Positions 13,111-23,486 of a stretch of 64,000 bases of DNA are shown in pieces. The position numbers were made by a program, and so were the translations under genes. Numbering within the stretch: the stretch's first letter is position 1; the number at the start of each line of letters is the position of its first letter. This DNA comes from Lomentospora prolificans (Eukaryota > Ascomycota > Sordariomycetes > Microascales > Microascaceae): assembly GCA_029532625.1 (NCBI GenBank), contig JARFXM010000009.1:4092001-4156000 (forward strand). The letters are read 5' to 3'. The notes under the pieces are model-generated. The model was given only the letters and a program-made list of their open reading frames with translations, did not search any database and was not told the DNA's origin.

Positions 13111-13626
13111 TCTTCATAATAGCGGGTGTGTTTTCGGCGATGGAGAATAAAGGTTCAGCGAAACCGAGTTGGAATATGGGGGAGTGTATGCCGAACGAGG
13201 GATAGAGGAGCTTGGTGTTTACTGGATGTGAGAATTTCAGAATTTGCGTGTTGGCCTCCCCTTTTCGTGGTATAGTCATGAGCGTTGCGTTGCAATAAGG
13301 ACGCGGGAGAATTGGGTGCACTGATATTTGCCGTATTTACAAATGGTCAAAACAGGACTAGTCTTCTTTTGACCACTGGTTGCTGGGGACACCACGTCAA
13401 GGAATGCTTGCCCCGCGATAATCAAAGCCACACTCATCATCCTCAGGTACCTAAGTACACCGTATAAATGGATTCCACCCCACACCCAAGGTCTGACTTG
13501 TACCTAATCCCATCATCTTTACACCAAATGTCGAACAACACGCAATCACGCAATGGCGGGATAGGCTAATTCTGACCTTTCGACTTTAATCAACTGTGTG
13601 GCGAACCCATCAAAGAATGGGCAGCT

Positions 13627-14606
13627 TTATGCCTTCGCGACTTTCTCTATAATAGCCTGGAGCTCTCCGTCGCTCAACTGCTTAACACCGAGCAGTTCGT
13701 TATCAAGCTTCTCAAAATGAGATCCGTACCCCTCCCCAAAGATCGCTGCCTTGACAAGTGGGAAAGCCCAGACAGCAGGATTGGGGTTTGGTTTCTTCAA
13801 CTCCTCCTCCGCTGTGGCAATCAAGCTTGAAACAGGGATGCTCTCCACCGTCCAACCATCTGTGCCAGTTACCTTCTGTGCCTTCTCCAGCAGCCCCTTC
13901 TGCGATGTCTCAACCTCCTGGACATATACAGTTCTGTTTTTGGTTTCCTCGGGGTGTTTGAGGACACCAACAACTGTCTTTCCTACTCCGGAGAGTGTAG
14001 TTGCACTAAAGACTCGATCACCCCCGTCAAACAACTGAGCAGACTTCCCCTTCGGGTTTAGGATGAACCCAACCTGGAGGCCCCAATCGAGGAAAGGACC
14101 AGTGGCGATGATTGTGTAGGTAAGCCCCGTAGTCTTCGCTTTCTGCTTAAGGTCATCCTGGACGGCGATCTTCGGGGCGAAGGTTAGGATCTTGCGAGTC
14201 TTTTCGTGTGGAGTGTTCGAGCCAAATTCTGAGGGGATGAAGCGTTTGACGCCGGCCTTTACGGCGGCCTCTATGATATTGTGCTGCTTAACGAACCCAC
14301 TGTTTCCCACGGTAACCACTACTGCATCTTGTCCTTGGAGACCACTGGTAAGCGAATCTACTGACTCGTAGTCGACTGGAACGACCTTCACCGAAGGTGG
14401 AAAGGTGTGTGAGCTGCCTGGCCGAGTAAGAGCAGTGACTTCAAATCCAGCCTTGAGGAGTTGTTCAAGGATTGAAGGGCCTAGGTTGCCAGTGGCCTGG
14501 TTTGTGGGGTACGCCCGTGTTAGTCCTCGGATGCATGATACCTGCTTGGACGGGGTAGAGGCAGCGAACTTACACCGGCCAGAGCGACCTTCGTTATTTG
14601 GCTCAT
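13627..14606 (-). CDS. NmrA-like / isoflavone-reductase-family NAD(P)-binding protein
   Basis: Two exons (14606-14574 and 14496-13627) encode 300 aa. The short first exon, MSQITKVALAG, joins ATGNLGPSI to rebuild the Rossmann GxxGxxG dinucleotide-binding loop of the atypical short-chain dehydrogenases (PCBER, isoflavone reductase, NmrA). Further family signs are QDAVVVTVGN, KRFIPSEFGSN and TYTIIATGPFLDWGL. Members reduce phenolic compounds or act as NADP-sensing regulators; the substrate cannot be read from the sequence. There is no signal peptide or membrane segment, so a cytosolic protein is expected. The gene lies alone between SGO1 and the tRNA pair, and nothing nearby suggests a pathway. 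The splice that restores the glycine motif makes the model secure. Confidence 0.9.
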
Positions 14607-15118
14607 TATGGTAATATGTGTGTTGCTTTAATCGGAGAGGCTTTGGAGAGTAGGTAAAAGCGATTTGAGGGAAAGTAATGGGCTTGTTTGATGTAGACTT
14701 GGTTTAGATAGGCCGTCTATCTTTGCGTCTCAAAGCAGGGAGACGCCGAACTATATACAAATTCTCTGCTGACGCGTAGCCGAAAGCATATTCCGAACCA
14801 GAACGGCCCCTTCTCTAAGTCCTTCGAATTAATAATTCAACCCAATGAAGCCGTGTAGCACGCCATCCTTGATGCAAGGGTCGTCACCGTCGAGCTAAAC
14901 ACCAAAGTCCCGGGTGATGGGAAAGTCGTACTAGAGTCAAACCTCGAGAAGCCCCGCACGCAAGGTCAAAGGGGCGTAAAGCTTCGGCAGTACACGGCCA
15001 GGCACAGTCACAACCGGAGAAAGGTACATAGAATCGCCGGATTCGCCTGTTGCCTTGCCCTCACACCCAGGCGGAGAAAAAGGAGCAAAGCGGAACCAAA
15101 AAAAATAATATGAGAGGG

Positions 15119-15123
15119 AAAAA
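15119..15123 (-). terminator. Pol III terminator of the left tRNA-Ser
   Basis: A run of five T on the minus strand begins three bases past the predicted 3' end of the tRNA at 15126, which is a standard RNA polymerase III stop signal. Confidence 0.7.
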
Positions 15124-15125
15124 TT

Positions 15126-15206
15126 CGACAAGAACAGGACTCGAACCTGTGCGGCCGAAGCCATGTGATTTCTAGTCACACCCATTAACCACTCTGGCAT
15201 CTTGCC
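15126..15206 (-). tRNA. tRNA-Ser (anticodon AGA), copy 1
   Basis: Cloverleaf of 81 nt with a long variable arm (type II), expected for serine. The acceptor stem is GGCAAGA paired with TCTTGTC, followed by discriminator G. The anticodon stem TGTGA/TCACA encloses the loop CTAGAAA, giving anticodon AGA, which reads UCU and, as inosine, UCC/UCA. The variable arm is GGCTTCGGCC-like and the T arm is CAGGTTCGAGTCCTG. No intron is present. It shares almost its whole body with the copy at 15297-15377. Confidence 0.95.
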
Positions 15207-15266
15207 GTGGTGGATCGGTCATCCCAAAAAGGTATAAATCGAGGGCGTGTGGTGGTGGATGAAGCC

Positions 15267-15290
15267 AAAAAAAAAAAATGAAAAAAAGAA
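15267..15290 (-). terminator. Pol III terminator of the right tRNA-Ser
   Basis: Two long T runs on the minus strand (7 and 12 T, split by a few bases) start a few bases past the tRNA 3' end at 15297. They are a strong pol III stop and separate the two tRNA genes as independent transcription units. Confidence 0.7.
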
Positions 15291-15296
15291 ACGCCG

Positions 15297-15377
15297 CGAC
15301 GAGGACAGGATTCGAACCTGTGCGGCCGAAGCCATGTGATTTCTAGTCACACCCATTAACCACTCTGGCACCTCGCC
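15297..15377 (-). tRNA. tRNA-Ser (anticodon AGA), copy 2
   Basis: Second 81-nt serine tRNA, in the same orientation and 90 nt from the first. The acceptor stem is GGCGAGG paired with CCTCGTC, with discriminator G. The anticodon loop CTAGAAA gives AGA. The D, anticodon and variable arms match copy 1; the T arm differs by one base (CAGGTTCGAATCCTG). Acceptor-stem differences between the copies are compensated on both sides, so both should fold. Confidence 0.95.
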
Positions 15378-16462
15378 TGTGGTTCTTGTTGTGGATTGGT
15401 TCCTGAACTCCCCTTATCTAGGAACTACAATCCCCACCAGCAATTACGCTACTCCTAACCCTTGATTGGCTCTTGCAGATGCCGCATCCAGTAATTACCA
15501 GGCTAGCCAGTGTTCAGACGCTAGAACCCAAGCGCACCTTGTTCTGAAAATAAATCTCCCCCTTCTCTTCCCGGTAACGACATCGACCAACTGCTTTATT
15601 ACCCAGGACTATCTAGGTCGCCTGCGTGGGTATTGGTGTCTGCACGACACATCGCGTGGCATCTTTGTCAGCTATCGTTCTATTAACAGATTTGTAATGG
15701 GTCTGGCGACTTCGACGTCACCAACACCGCTTTCTAAGTGGGCTTCGCCTCCTCATTTCTAAGCGCCGTTATGAAGCACCATCGTTGACTAACGGCTTGC
15801 TAAGAATCAACCACTCCTCTGTAATCGGGGGAACATTTCTAACCCCATATTCAAATAGTCTGCAGGTAGGCATGCTCATCCTCGCCGATCTAATCTCCCG
15901 AATAGCGAATACTGGTCATGCCCCCATGGCAATAGACATCGAGTCTTAGGGACATCAGAAAAGTGGCCCTGTCCTAGAGAAAGCAGGACATTGATGTATG
16001 CATGGAGCTGAGGCCAGTGCTACTGGTGCAATACTGACCAGGTCAGGATAGAAACGAATCCTAATCGATGGCACCCACAGCGCCGCCTGCTATAGGAATC
16101 ACCGAGGCCATGGCGCTTTCTGGTGCGAGGTATCCCATTTTCAAATATACAAAACAATATAATGTGATCTATAGAACTAGTAGGAATCGAGCTGTGGTAT
16201 TTGTATGACAAGTTGGTTCGTGGTACAAAGCGGTTAAAATACAGTCGTAGGTTTCTGTCAACTCGAACATCTCGAATATTCCCGATGTTAGAGCATTTAA
16301 ATCTTCGCTAGCCAGTCATGGCCCTCCTAGCTGGCTCTTCCTTGATTCTCTGCGCTTTTCATGACGAACTAGACAGCGGTCTGCAAAAGTAAATACTAGC
16401 ATAAAAAGCCTGACGCCACTACACGGGGATGGTTGCAGTTAGACATTGGGGCTTCTTGAGAT
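15378..16462 (+). other. Intergenic region right of the tRNA pair
   Basis: About 1.1 kb with no gene I can support. Short open frames are present, for example an ATG-less frame from about 15700 to 15950, but none shows a family motif or convincing codon pattern. Confidence 0.5.
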
Positions 16463-17073
16463 TTAGACGCAGCGATAGGAGACGTACGCGAAGCCAATAC
16501 ACATGGCTATGACTTTCATACGGAATGTGTCATCAAATGTCCACATTCCCTGAAACGGACCGGGTTTGGCATCCAGCAAGGAGCTCTCTCTACACGCGAG
16601 GATAACCAAAGGCGCATTCACTAGCTCATGGAAGATGAGAGCAATAGTTGGGGGCCGTGGCCATGACGAGACTAAGACGCCGTATATTTCCCAGCCGTCG
16701 AAGACTAGGGCGAGAATGGCCTTGAATCGCGCCCCGGTCAGTCGCTGCAAAGAGAATTAGGGAGGGCTGATGGGCCTACCGCCGTAAGAGGGACCCCATA
16801 GATAAGCCCTATAAACGTGGGCTTGGCTTCGGTGCGAGCAAGATGAATCCATACTGCCACTATCACCAAGCTATAAAGGATAGCCACAGTTCGTAGGATA
16901 AGGAGAAACCATTCCCATGTTTTTATTCGGACCATGATGCGAATTGCCGGAATAATCCTCGAAGCATATCGGCAGAAAATCAATTTGTAAATCTGCTCTA
17001 CATGCGCAGGTTGGGGGGCACTCTTTTGTATAAGATGGTCTCCGGCGGTTTTCGTTGCGTGTGCTGCTTCCAA
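16463..17073 (-). pseudogene. Unresolved multi-pass membrane protein or its remnant
   Basis: Two neighbouring open frames on the minus strand, 17073-16780 and 16744-16463, would join in phase and give about 190 residues with three or four hydrophobic segments. Examples are WEWFLLILRTVAILYSLVIV, PPTIALIFHELVNAPLVILA and a C-terminal KVIAMCIGFAYVSY. The intron needed between them would be only 35 nt, shorter than fungal introns normally are. The frame also stays open upstream to 17139 with no ATG. Either an upstream exon exists that I could not place, or this is a truncated, decaying gene. I do not recognise the family, and small membrane proteins of this look are common and poorly characterised in fungi. 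Confidence 0.35.
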
Positions 17074-17912
17074 CGATCCAATTGATCCTGGGTCACCACG
17101 TAGCTCACTGCCTGATTCCTCTGACCGCTTAAAATAATGCTATGCTGCCTACTAACAGCTTTCTGCGTGCATGGGTTGCCCGCGGTGACGTTGGATGGAT
17201 CCTTCTACCCCGGGTGTTGCGCCAGGGCGGCCGACAAGTGCTCTTATCCCACACGCCCGGCCCAAGCCATCGGGACTAACACATCAAAGTGCACCAGCTA
17301 CGGGCTGTGCTGGGGCTTACGATCTGCGGATTGGGCTGGCGCTTGAAAGCAGCCCGAAGCTATGGCAGAACACTCGAATATCAATGTTTCAAAAAAAAAA
17401 AAATACGTTTGCGTGGCCATACAAATTTGGCGCTGTATATCGAGGTACTATATGCATTGATTCCCACATGATTCCGATCTAGTCTTCACGATGCTCTATC
17501 TAGGAACGAATCACTCGGGCTGCGCTGGCCTTGGTACCTTGGAGATATCTTGTGCATGCGCCTAGGCCGAGTTGTTTATGGTGAGGCTTGATAAACGAGG
17601 ACCCGCTTCGGGTATCTTTGCTTAAACTGGTGCTCTGAATCGGTGATTTTTCTCTCAGCTCTGGCGCCGAACCCCTCATCGAGTGGATGAGGCCCACGAC
17701 CGGGGTTGCAAGTGGTGATGCCTGGCTGCAACGTGGGCCCTGTAGGCCACTGAACAACACGTGATTCTGACACACTATGGAATATTCTAGGGCGACGCTT
17801 CACCAACATGTGCCACTTGATAGGCGCCCGCCCGAATTGGGGAACCCCGCCAAAACATTGAAATCGTGATGGGCAAGCAAACAGCCAGGAATCAGACATA
17901 CTGCTCGTTATC

Positions 17913-18476
17913 ATGTCAGCTCCCCCGCGATCGCTGTCCTCCCACCTCCGAGGCTCCTCCATCTCCGGCGGTGGATCGGGCCCGTCCCCGGCGCTCGTAG
18001 CGCGCATTGAGGAGAAGAAGGCGGAGCTGGAAAACCTAAGGCAGTTGCGCGACCTCAGCGCGGCTGTCGCGGGGCAGATGGAGGCGCTTGAACAGAAACT
18101 CTCGACCCTTTCCGACGGAACAGAAGGTTTGGGGCCCTTTGACCTGGCTGGAAATCGAGGCTTGCTAATCGTGAACAGCTATTGCGACTGTCATGGGCAA
18201 CTGGCATAATGTACTACGTGCGATCAATATGGCGTCGAGTATGGACACCCTCGTGTTTTCTTTATATGGCCTGCAATGGCACACGATATTAATGTTACTT
18301 TTCCTACAGCCAAACTTCCAAAACCGTCCGGGGACGACGATGTTCCGCAACTTCCCCAAACACTGGTCCGCATTCCGACAGAACATGCGCCTGCGCTCCA
18401 GGCCCAAGCGGATGCTGTTGCGGAGGCTGAAGCTGAGGCTGAGGCCGCGGCGGAGGATAGCCTTCGAAGCCCTTGA
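17913..18476 (+). CDS. DAD2: DASH/Dam1 complex subunit DAD2
   Basis: Three exons (17913-18126, 18179-18238, 18310-18476) encode 146 aa. The protein is a subunit of the DASH ring, which couples kinetochores to spindle microtubule plus ends in fungi. The conserved core is ARIEEKKAELENLRQLRDLS, a predicted helix, then QMEALEQKLSTLSDGTEA and MGNWHNVLRAINMAS, followed by KLPKP and LPQTLVRIPTE. The C-terminal Ala/Glu repeats (about residues 120-140) are a variable tail. The two short introns (52 and 71 nt) both restore the conserved sequence exactly, which makes the model strong. The N-terminus is Ser/Gly rich, as in other filamentous fungi. Confidence 0.95.
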
Positions 18477-20386
18477 GATTTCACGAAGCATACCAAAGGT
18501 GTAACATCGGCTTCCTGAAGAAATTCATTAGAGACGCATAACGGCCACAGCGCTTCGGTAGCACAGTTCGTCAACAGAAAAGCCGCGCTTGTCGTCCCGA
18601 CCAGTTGGAGGGTATCCGGACATTGTCGCCGTCCATCTACTTTGGATTTTTTGGGGAGCACGGCCATTGTCGAGGAGAATCGGCCTTGTGAGAGTGAAGG
18701 CAAACCGCGATCCGCGGGCAGCATACCAAGAGGTGCTGGCCGGCCCGTGGGGCGACTAAGGGGTACTTATGACAGGGGGTCTTGGCGAGTCTCGACACTG
18801 ATGGGTTTTACCAGGCCGATGATACCAAATGCTAGGACCAGTGCTAGAATTGTAGACTCGAGAGCCTTGCGGTCGCCCTCAAACCCAATAATTTTTTCAA
18901 TTCTTTTTTATTTTAGTTTTTATTTCTTTTTCTTCTTTTTTCCGCCTTGCGATATCCCGCATATTCAGGCCTGCAGCAAACTTGGTCCTCAGTTTCTCCC
19001 TGCGGCTGGAAGTTAGGTCTGTGCATACGGCCCAAGTGTTTGTACTTGGACCCCAAAAAGAAGGTTAGTGGCGATGGCAACTGAAGTGCGCTGGTTCCAC
19101 AGGAGCGACGCGACGACGCGTGTCTTAGTCATGGAATTCAAACAAACCTGGACCCTGCTATATCTGGAACGCTATCAAGATGAGGAGGAGCTACCAGGGT
19201 TGCTGGTACCACTGTTGTTTTTTCTAGAAGGTGCATATATTAGTGGATTCGAGTCGCCCATTGAAGTTGTGCATCTCGACCACCGAGCTCACTGACAACA
19301 AACCTCGTCATGAACGGGTGGAGGAGGCAGTTGCGGTACGTGATATGCATGCCACATTCCAATCCCCACACTCTTCCCAGATGTCCTCAAGACGCCTTGG
19401 TTTCGCCTGCGCTGAATGAGACTTCGGAGACGATCCGAGGCGGGTGGTTGCTCTAATATCCTGTATCGCCGTGTGGTGTGGTGTGGTGTGGTGTCCTCCG
19501 CGTGTGTTGTTTTGTTTTATGCAGTTTCCTTGGCCAAGCCGTGCCTCCCTCATAATATCCTCGGGCTCCGCATTTGGAGCATGAAATTATGAAGGCTTCA
19601 TGCTCCTCCCCTCCTTCCGCTTTCCTTTTCCTCCTCCATTTGTCCTTCGACGTCTCCCATAGGACTCGATCTTTTTCTTTTCTCTTCGACACCCATTTCG
19701 AGACAGGTCTCTTTTGCTCCCAACATTCCCTTCATCGCAGAACTGTCCATTTCGAAGCATCATATCGTTGCAGCACAAGTGATCATCATTCCGAGAGCAT
19801 CAGCCTTTTAGATCCGCGTCGAGTTCTTTTTCCGCTGGGGTTTCGTTATTCATCCATTTGTGGGAACCCGCAAATTCTCCGCCAACAAGTAGGTTTTTTT
19901 CCTGGCCTGGATTGGACCCCTCTTCCCCAATCTTGCTTACCCGATAGGCCGGTTAGCTGGCTATCAACGGGATTTCTTCTCGATTCCATCGTTGTGGACG
20001 GAGGTTGAGGCGATCAAACGTCCCAGGGTCCGTGTAAATCACCTTCACATTGGCCCCGCCAGGCCGAGCCTCGTGCCAGCGCATACCCCTGTGACAAACC
20101 GCGAAATTACACCAAAAAGGGGAGTGTGCTTCTTTCGCGACCCCTGTTTTGACGAGCGGATCGCGTCCAGGGTGCTTCAAGTCACTTTATCATCAAATTT
20201 TGTCTTCTCACCCGGCCGTCTTGCCTCTGCCGTCATCCCTGGCTCTTGGCCCGGACTAAACTGAGAAAGGGAGCATAGGGATCATTGGCCTGCCCGCTCT
20301 AAGCCTCCCCCGGCCCCTCCCTCCACGACACCACAACGGTTGTTCCTGGAGCATTTATTCCCACGCCCCCCAGACACAAAGTCAGG
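18477..20386 (+). other. Intergenic region and probable leader of the TPX2-like gene
   Basis: About 1.9 kb with no supported gene. It holds a T-rich tract near 18890-18945, a GTGTG-type microsatellite at about 19471-19493, and pyrimidine-rich sequence at 19600-19900 that looks like a fungal promoter or 5' leader. Confidence 0.5.
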
Positions 20387-22736
20387 ATGGCCACTCTTAC
20401 ACCGGCACCTCGTCCTGCCACGGCCAGTCACCATACTGCATTCTCAATTCTTGACGACAATCCCACCGTCTTCAGCGGTTTCGTAGAACATAAAGCCGAC
20501 TCATCTACACCTTCGACCCCGGATCGGAACCCCGCCAGCGTAGCCCACATTCGCGCCTTACAGGAGACGTGTGTTAACGTTGTGCAAAACCACAGCGACT
20601 CGGGCAACCTAGAGGACGACCGGGTGTCATTCACTGAGTCGTCACCTACTTCACTCACCGTCAAATTCGGAAAGCTTCGTATTGCGAGCTTCGGAACCCT
20701 GACAGAGCGCTCTAAGCCTGGGGCCGAGGCCGATAGCTCCAACGCCGCTCCCTCTCTAGTGCCATCTAAGAGGCTTCCTCTTCGCCCCTCCCTCGCCTTG
20801 GAGACATTTGAACCCCCGAGTGAGGAACAACTTGATATTGTTCCGCGCGGTGCCGCGCAGAATATATCTGAAAGCGCTTCTCCTCTCTGTTCCGCCGAGT
20901 CCCCGCTAGAGCCAATTTCAGAGGAAATCCCACGCGGCGAGGTAAAGGAGCCAAGCACAACGATCGGCCCTTTCCAAGGTAGGCAAGATGTTAACTTGGA
21001 TCTCCATATTATTACGATAGACGCTATCTCATAATGGTCAGATATATACACTGTTACTAACACCAGCACGTTGTCTCGCAGATCACCCCCTGATGCAGCT
21101 TCCAACCTGTTTACCAAGCATCGAGAACCAGGTTGCTAAACTCCAGGCAGGTCAGTACGAATATAGCATCTCATATCCGCAGACGGTGCAACCCGGTCTT
21201 AATATTGACGCCGACGAGAACGAGAGCCCCTCTCAGTCGGCTGACAAGAAGAAGATTGTATATGGCTGCATCCCCATGCGACGAAATGCGGTGTCTAGAG
21301 GCGCCCTTGGCCAAGGAATCCACATGACTAATACCATCACCATGATAGCCTCTCCGCTAGAGCACGAGTGTCTAATCCAAGAGGAACCAAAGGTCTTGGT
21401 CGACCCGGTGAACCCCGCTGTTTCCAAGGTTGACCAGGTCCAATTGCCTTCCACTCCGTTGGCAAACGGGGGTACCAGCACGGGTCCATCAACGATGCAT
21501 TCTCTCGGATCTGTGAATGGATTTACCAAGTCGGTAACACCGAGCCCGGCGGCTCCGAAATTTCTCAGTATTGAGGATTCACTGGAGGCGCTGGACCGGC
21601 TAGAAGAAGAGCTTGAAGCGGTGAATGCCATGGCGCACTTTGGACAGGTTCCGTCGCCGGAAATCCCCCCACTGGGTCGCAGTCCAAATGGGGCGCACCT
21701 AAAAGCCCAGCGACCAGGCAAGCCTCGCGTCGCGGCGTCAACGGCCAAACGACCTAGCAGCAGTCTCTATGCTGCAACTGTCCGTGTAAAGCCCACAGAT
21801 TCCGGCCGCGCAGGGTCCGGTAGGTCAAGGTCTCTGTCTGTTGGTGCGGAAGATAGAGAAGCATCGAAACTTGGGAAGACCCAAAGTCCATCAAAATCGC
21901 CAGCTAGAAAGCCCATTCCTCGCCCTGCTAGCCTTGCGCCTCCTAAGCCGTTGGCTAAGTCGAATAGACCTCGCACGGTGCCGACCTTCGAGCTGCCTGG
22001 AGAAGCTATCGCGAGAAAGCTGAAAGAAAAGAAGGAGGCCCGCCTTTCAATGCAATTGGAGGCTGGACAGTCGCCGCAGGTCGCTAAAACACTGACGCCA
22101 CAGCGCTCAAAGTCTTCCCGTGTTCTTCCCCGACCCACATTCGAGCTGCCAGGCGAAGCAATCTCTCGTCGCAAGAGGGAACAGCGAGAGGCTCAGATCC
22201 GAGCTCAAGAAGAAGAGGAGCGAAAGCGCCGGGAGTTCAAAGCACGCCCTATCAAGGCGGGCGTCATGCAGCCGAGCAGCACACCCCGTGAGACCATCGC
22301 TAGTCGCGCGCGACAGGCGAAGAAGGCGCAAGAGGAGAATACCGCTTCGATGAGCACCAGCATGAAGAGACTCTCCCTCGCGGCGACTCCGTCGTCTCTC
22401 ACTGTCTCACCAGTGTCTCGCGGTCGGACCATCGCCACGTCTCCTTCGCAGTTGAGTCGCGCAACATCGGTCTCGGCTAGTAGTGTGAGCGGAAGTGGAA
22501 AGCGAAGTACGATCTCGGCCGAAGATGCGGTGCAGCAAAAGCTTCGTGGCAAGGAGATTCTCGCTCGGGATAATCGGTATGCGAACGATCGGGAACGCGA
22601 GCGAGCTGAGAGGGAGATGCTTGCCAAGCTCGCCCGTGAACAAGCTGCGGAACGTTCGCGGCAGCTTAGCCGTGAGTGGGCTGAGAAGCAGAGACGCAAG
22701 GCTGCAGCTGCCGGTGTCGCATCATCCTCACGATAG
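20387..22736 (+). CDS. Basic, largely disordered protein with two TPX2-like motifs
   Basis: Two exons (20387-20978 and 21082-22736) encode 748 aa. The first half is Ser/Pro/Thr-rich and shows no fold. A short acidic helix, IEDSLEALDRLEEELEAV, lies near residue 365. The second half is strongly basic and carries the unit PTFELPGEAI twice (near residues 500 and 551), each followed by a charged helix. The second unit continues RRKREQREAQIRAQEEEERK and ends in FKARPIK. This order of Phe, charged helix and FKARP resembles the KLEEK/TPX2 microtubule-binding domain of plants and animals. A further coiled coil at the C-terminus (RERERAEREMLAKLAREQ) suggests assembly. The TPX2 link is my inference from motif layout; the protein could be an unrelated cytoskeletal or septal factor. 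Gene structure is confident, function is not. Confidence 0.85.
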
Positions 22737-23486
22737 AAGTCTGACACAAAACAACCAGGCAGCGCACGCCATCCGCTCATGTCCAAGTAATTATTAGCCT
22801 TGAGGACTACATCCACCCCGGACAGGACACCAGCAAGAGGTTACAAAAGTGCCCCAGCACGCCATGTCATTGCTTTATCTTACCATTGCGAAGGAGTCTG
22901 TGTTTGTTTTGCATTGTTTTACAAAAATTGGAGTATTGCAAATGGTCTATTTGTTTGAGGGAAGAAGACTATGGAGAATATTCGCCAAAGGAAAAGGGGT
23001 TCAGACAGGAAGGTGGTTGCATGGCGTCCGTATCGATTTGTATTCTTCAGCTGTATTATCGTGTACCCTAGGATTCCATGTCTCGCATCGACCGAAACTC
23101 GGTCTTCGACCATTGCTCCACCAAGGAGTCCAATGTGGTTTGGCTTTGCGAAGAAGGTGGAGGGTGGCCAAAGTATGTATGCTATTAACCGGGCTAGTAA
23201 ATGTTATTACTCATTCGCAGTGATCCTCGGTCTGGCTCAATGGTGGCTGGCCATGCCCAGATCTGCCGACTGAGCTCGCAAGCTGCAGCTGGACTATGTG
23301 CGGGGTTCGGCGACGGGCCTGCGCTGCGCGACACCCGCAGGAACTAAGCTAAGCGTCCCCCGACTTATAAGTAGGACTGCTACCGACTGCGATGGTCGGG
23401 GTGTAACTCAGTTAAGTATCCGAGACCACACGACACTTAATTGATCGCAAGAGGTCAGAGAGGAAGCTACTTCAAACGCACCCGTA
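22737..23486 (+). other. Intergenic region upstream of the carboxylesterase
   Basis: About 750 bases holding the 3' end of the TPX2-like gene and the promoter of the esterase. No supported gene or RNA is visible. Confidence 0.5.

Noticed and set aside
19471..19493. Short GTGTG tandem array considered as telomere-like or CRISPR-like repeat
   Set aside because: Only about five units with no spacers; a simple microsatellite.
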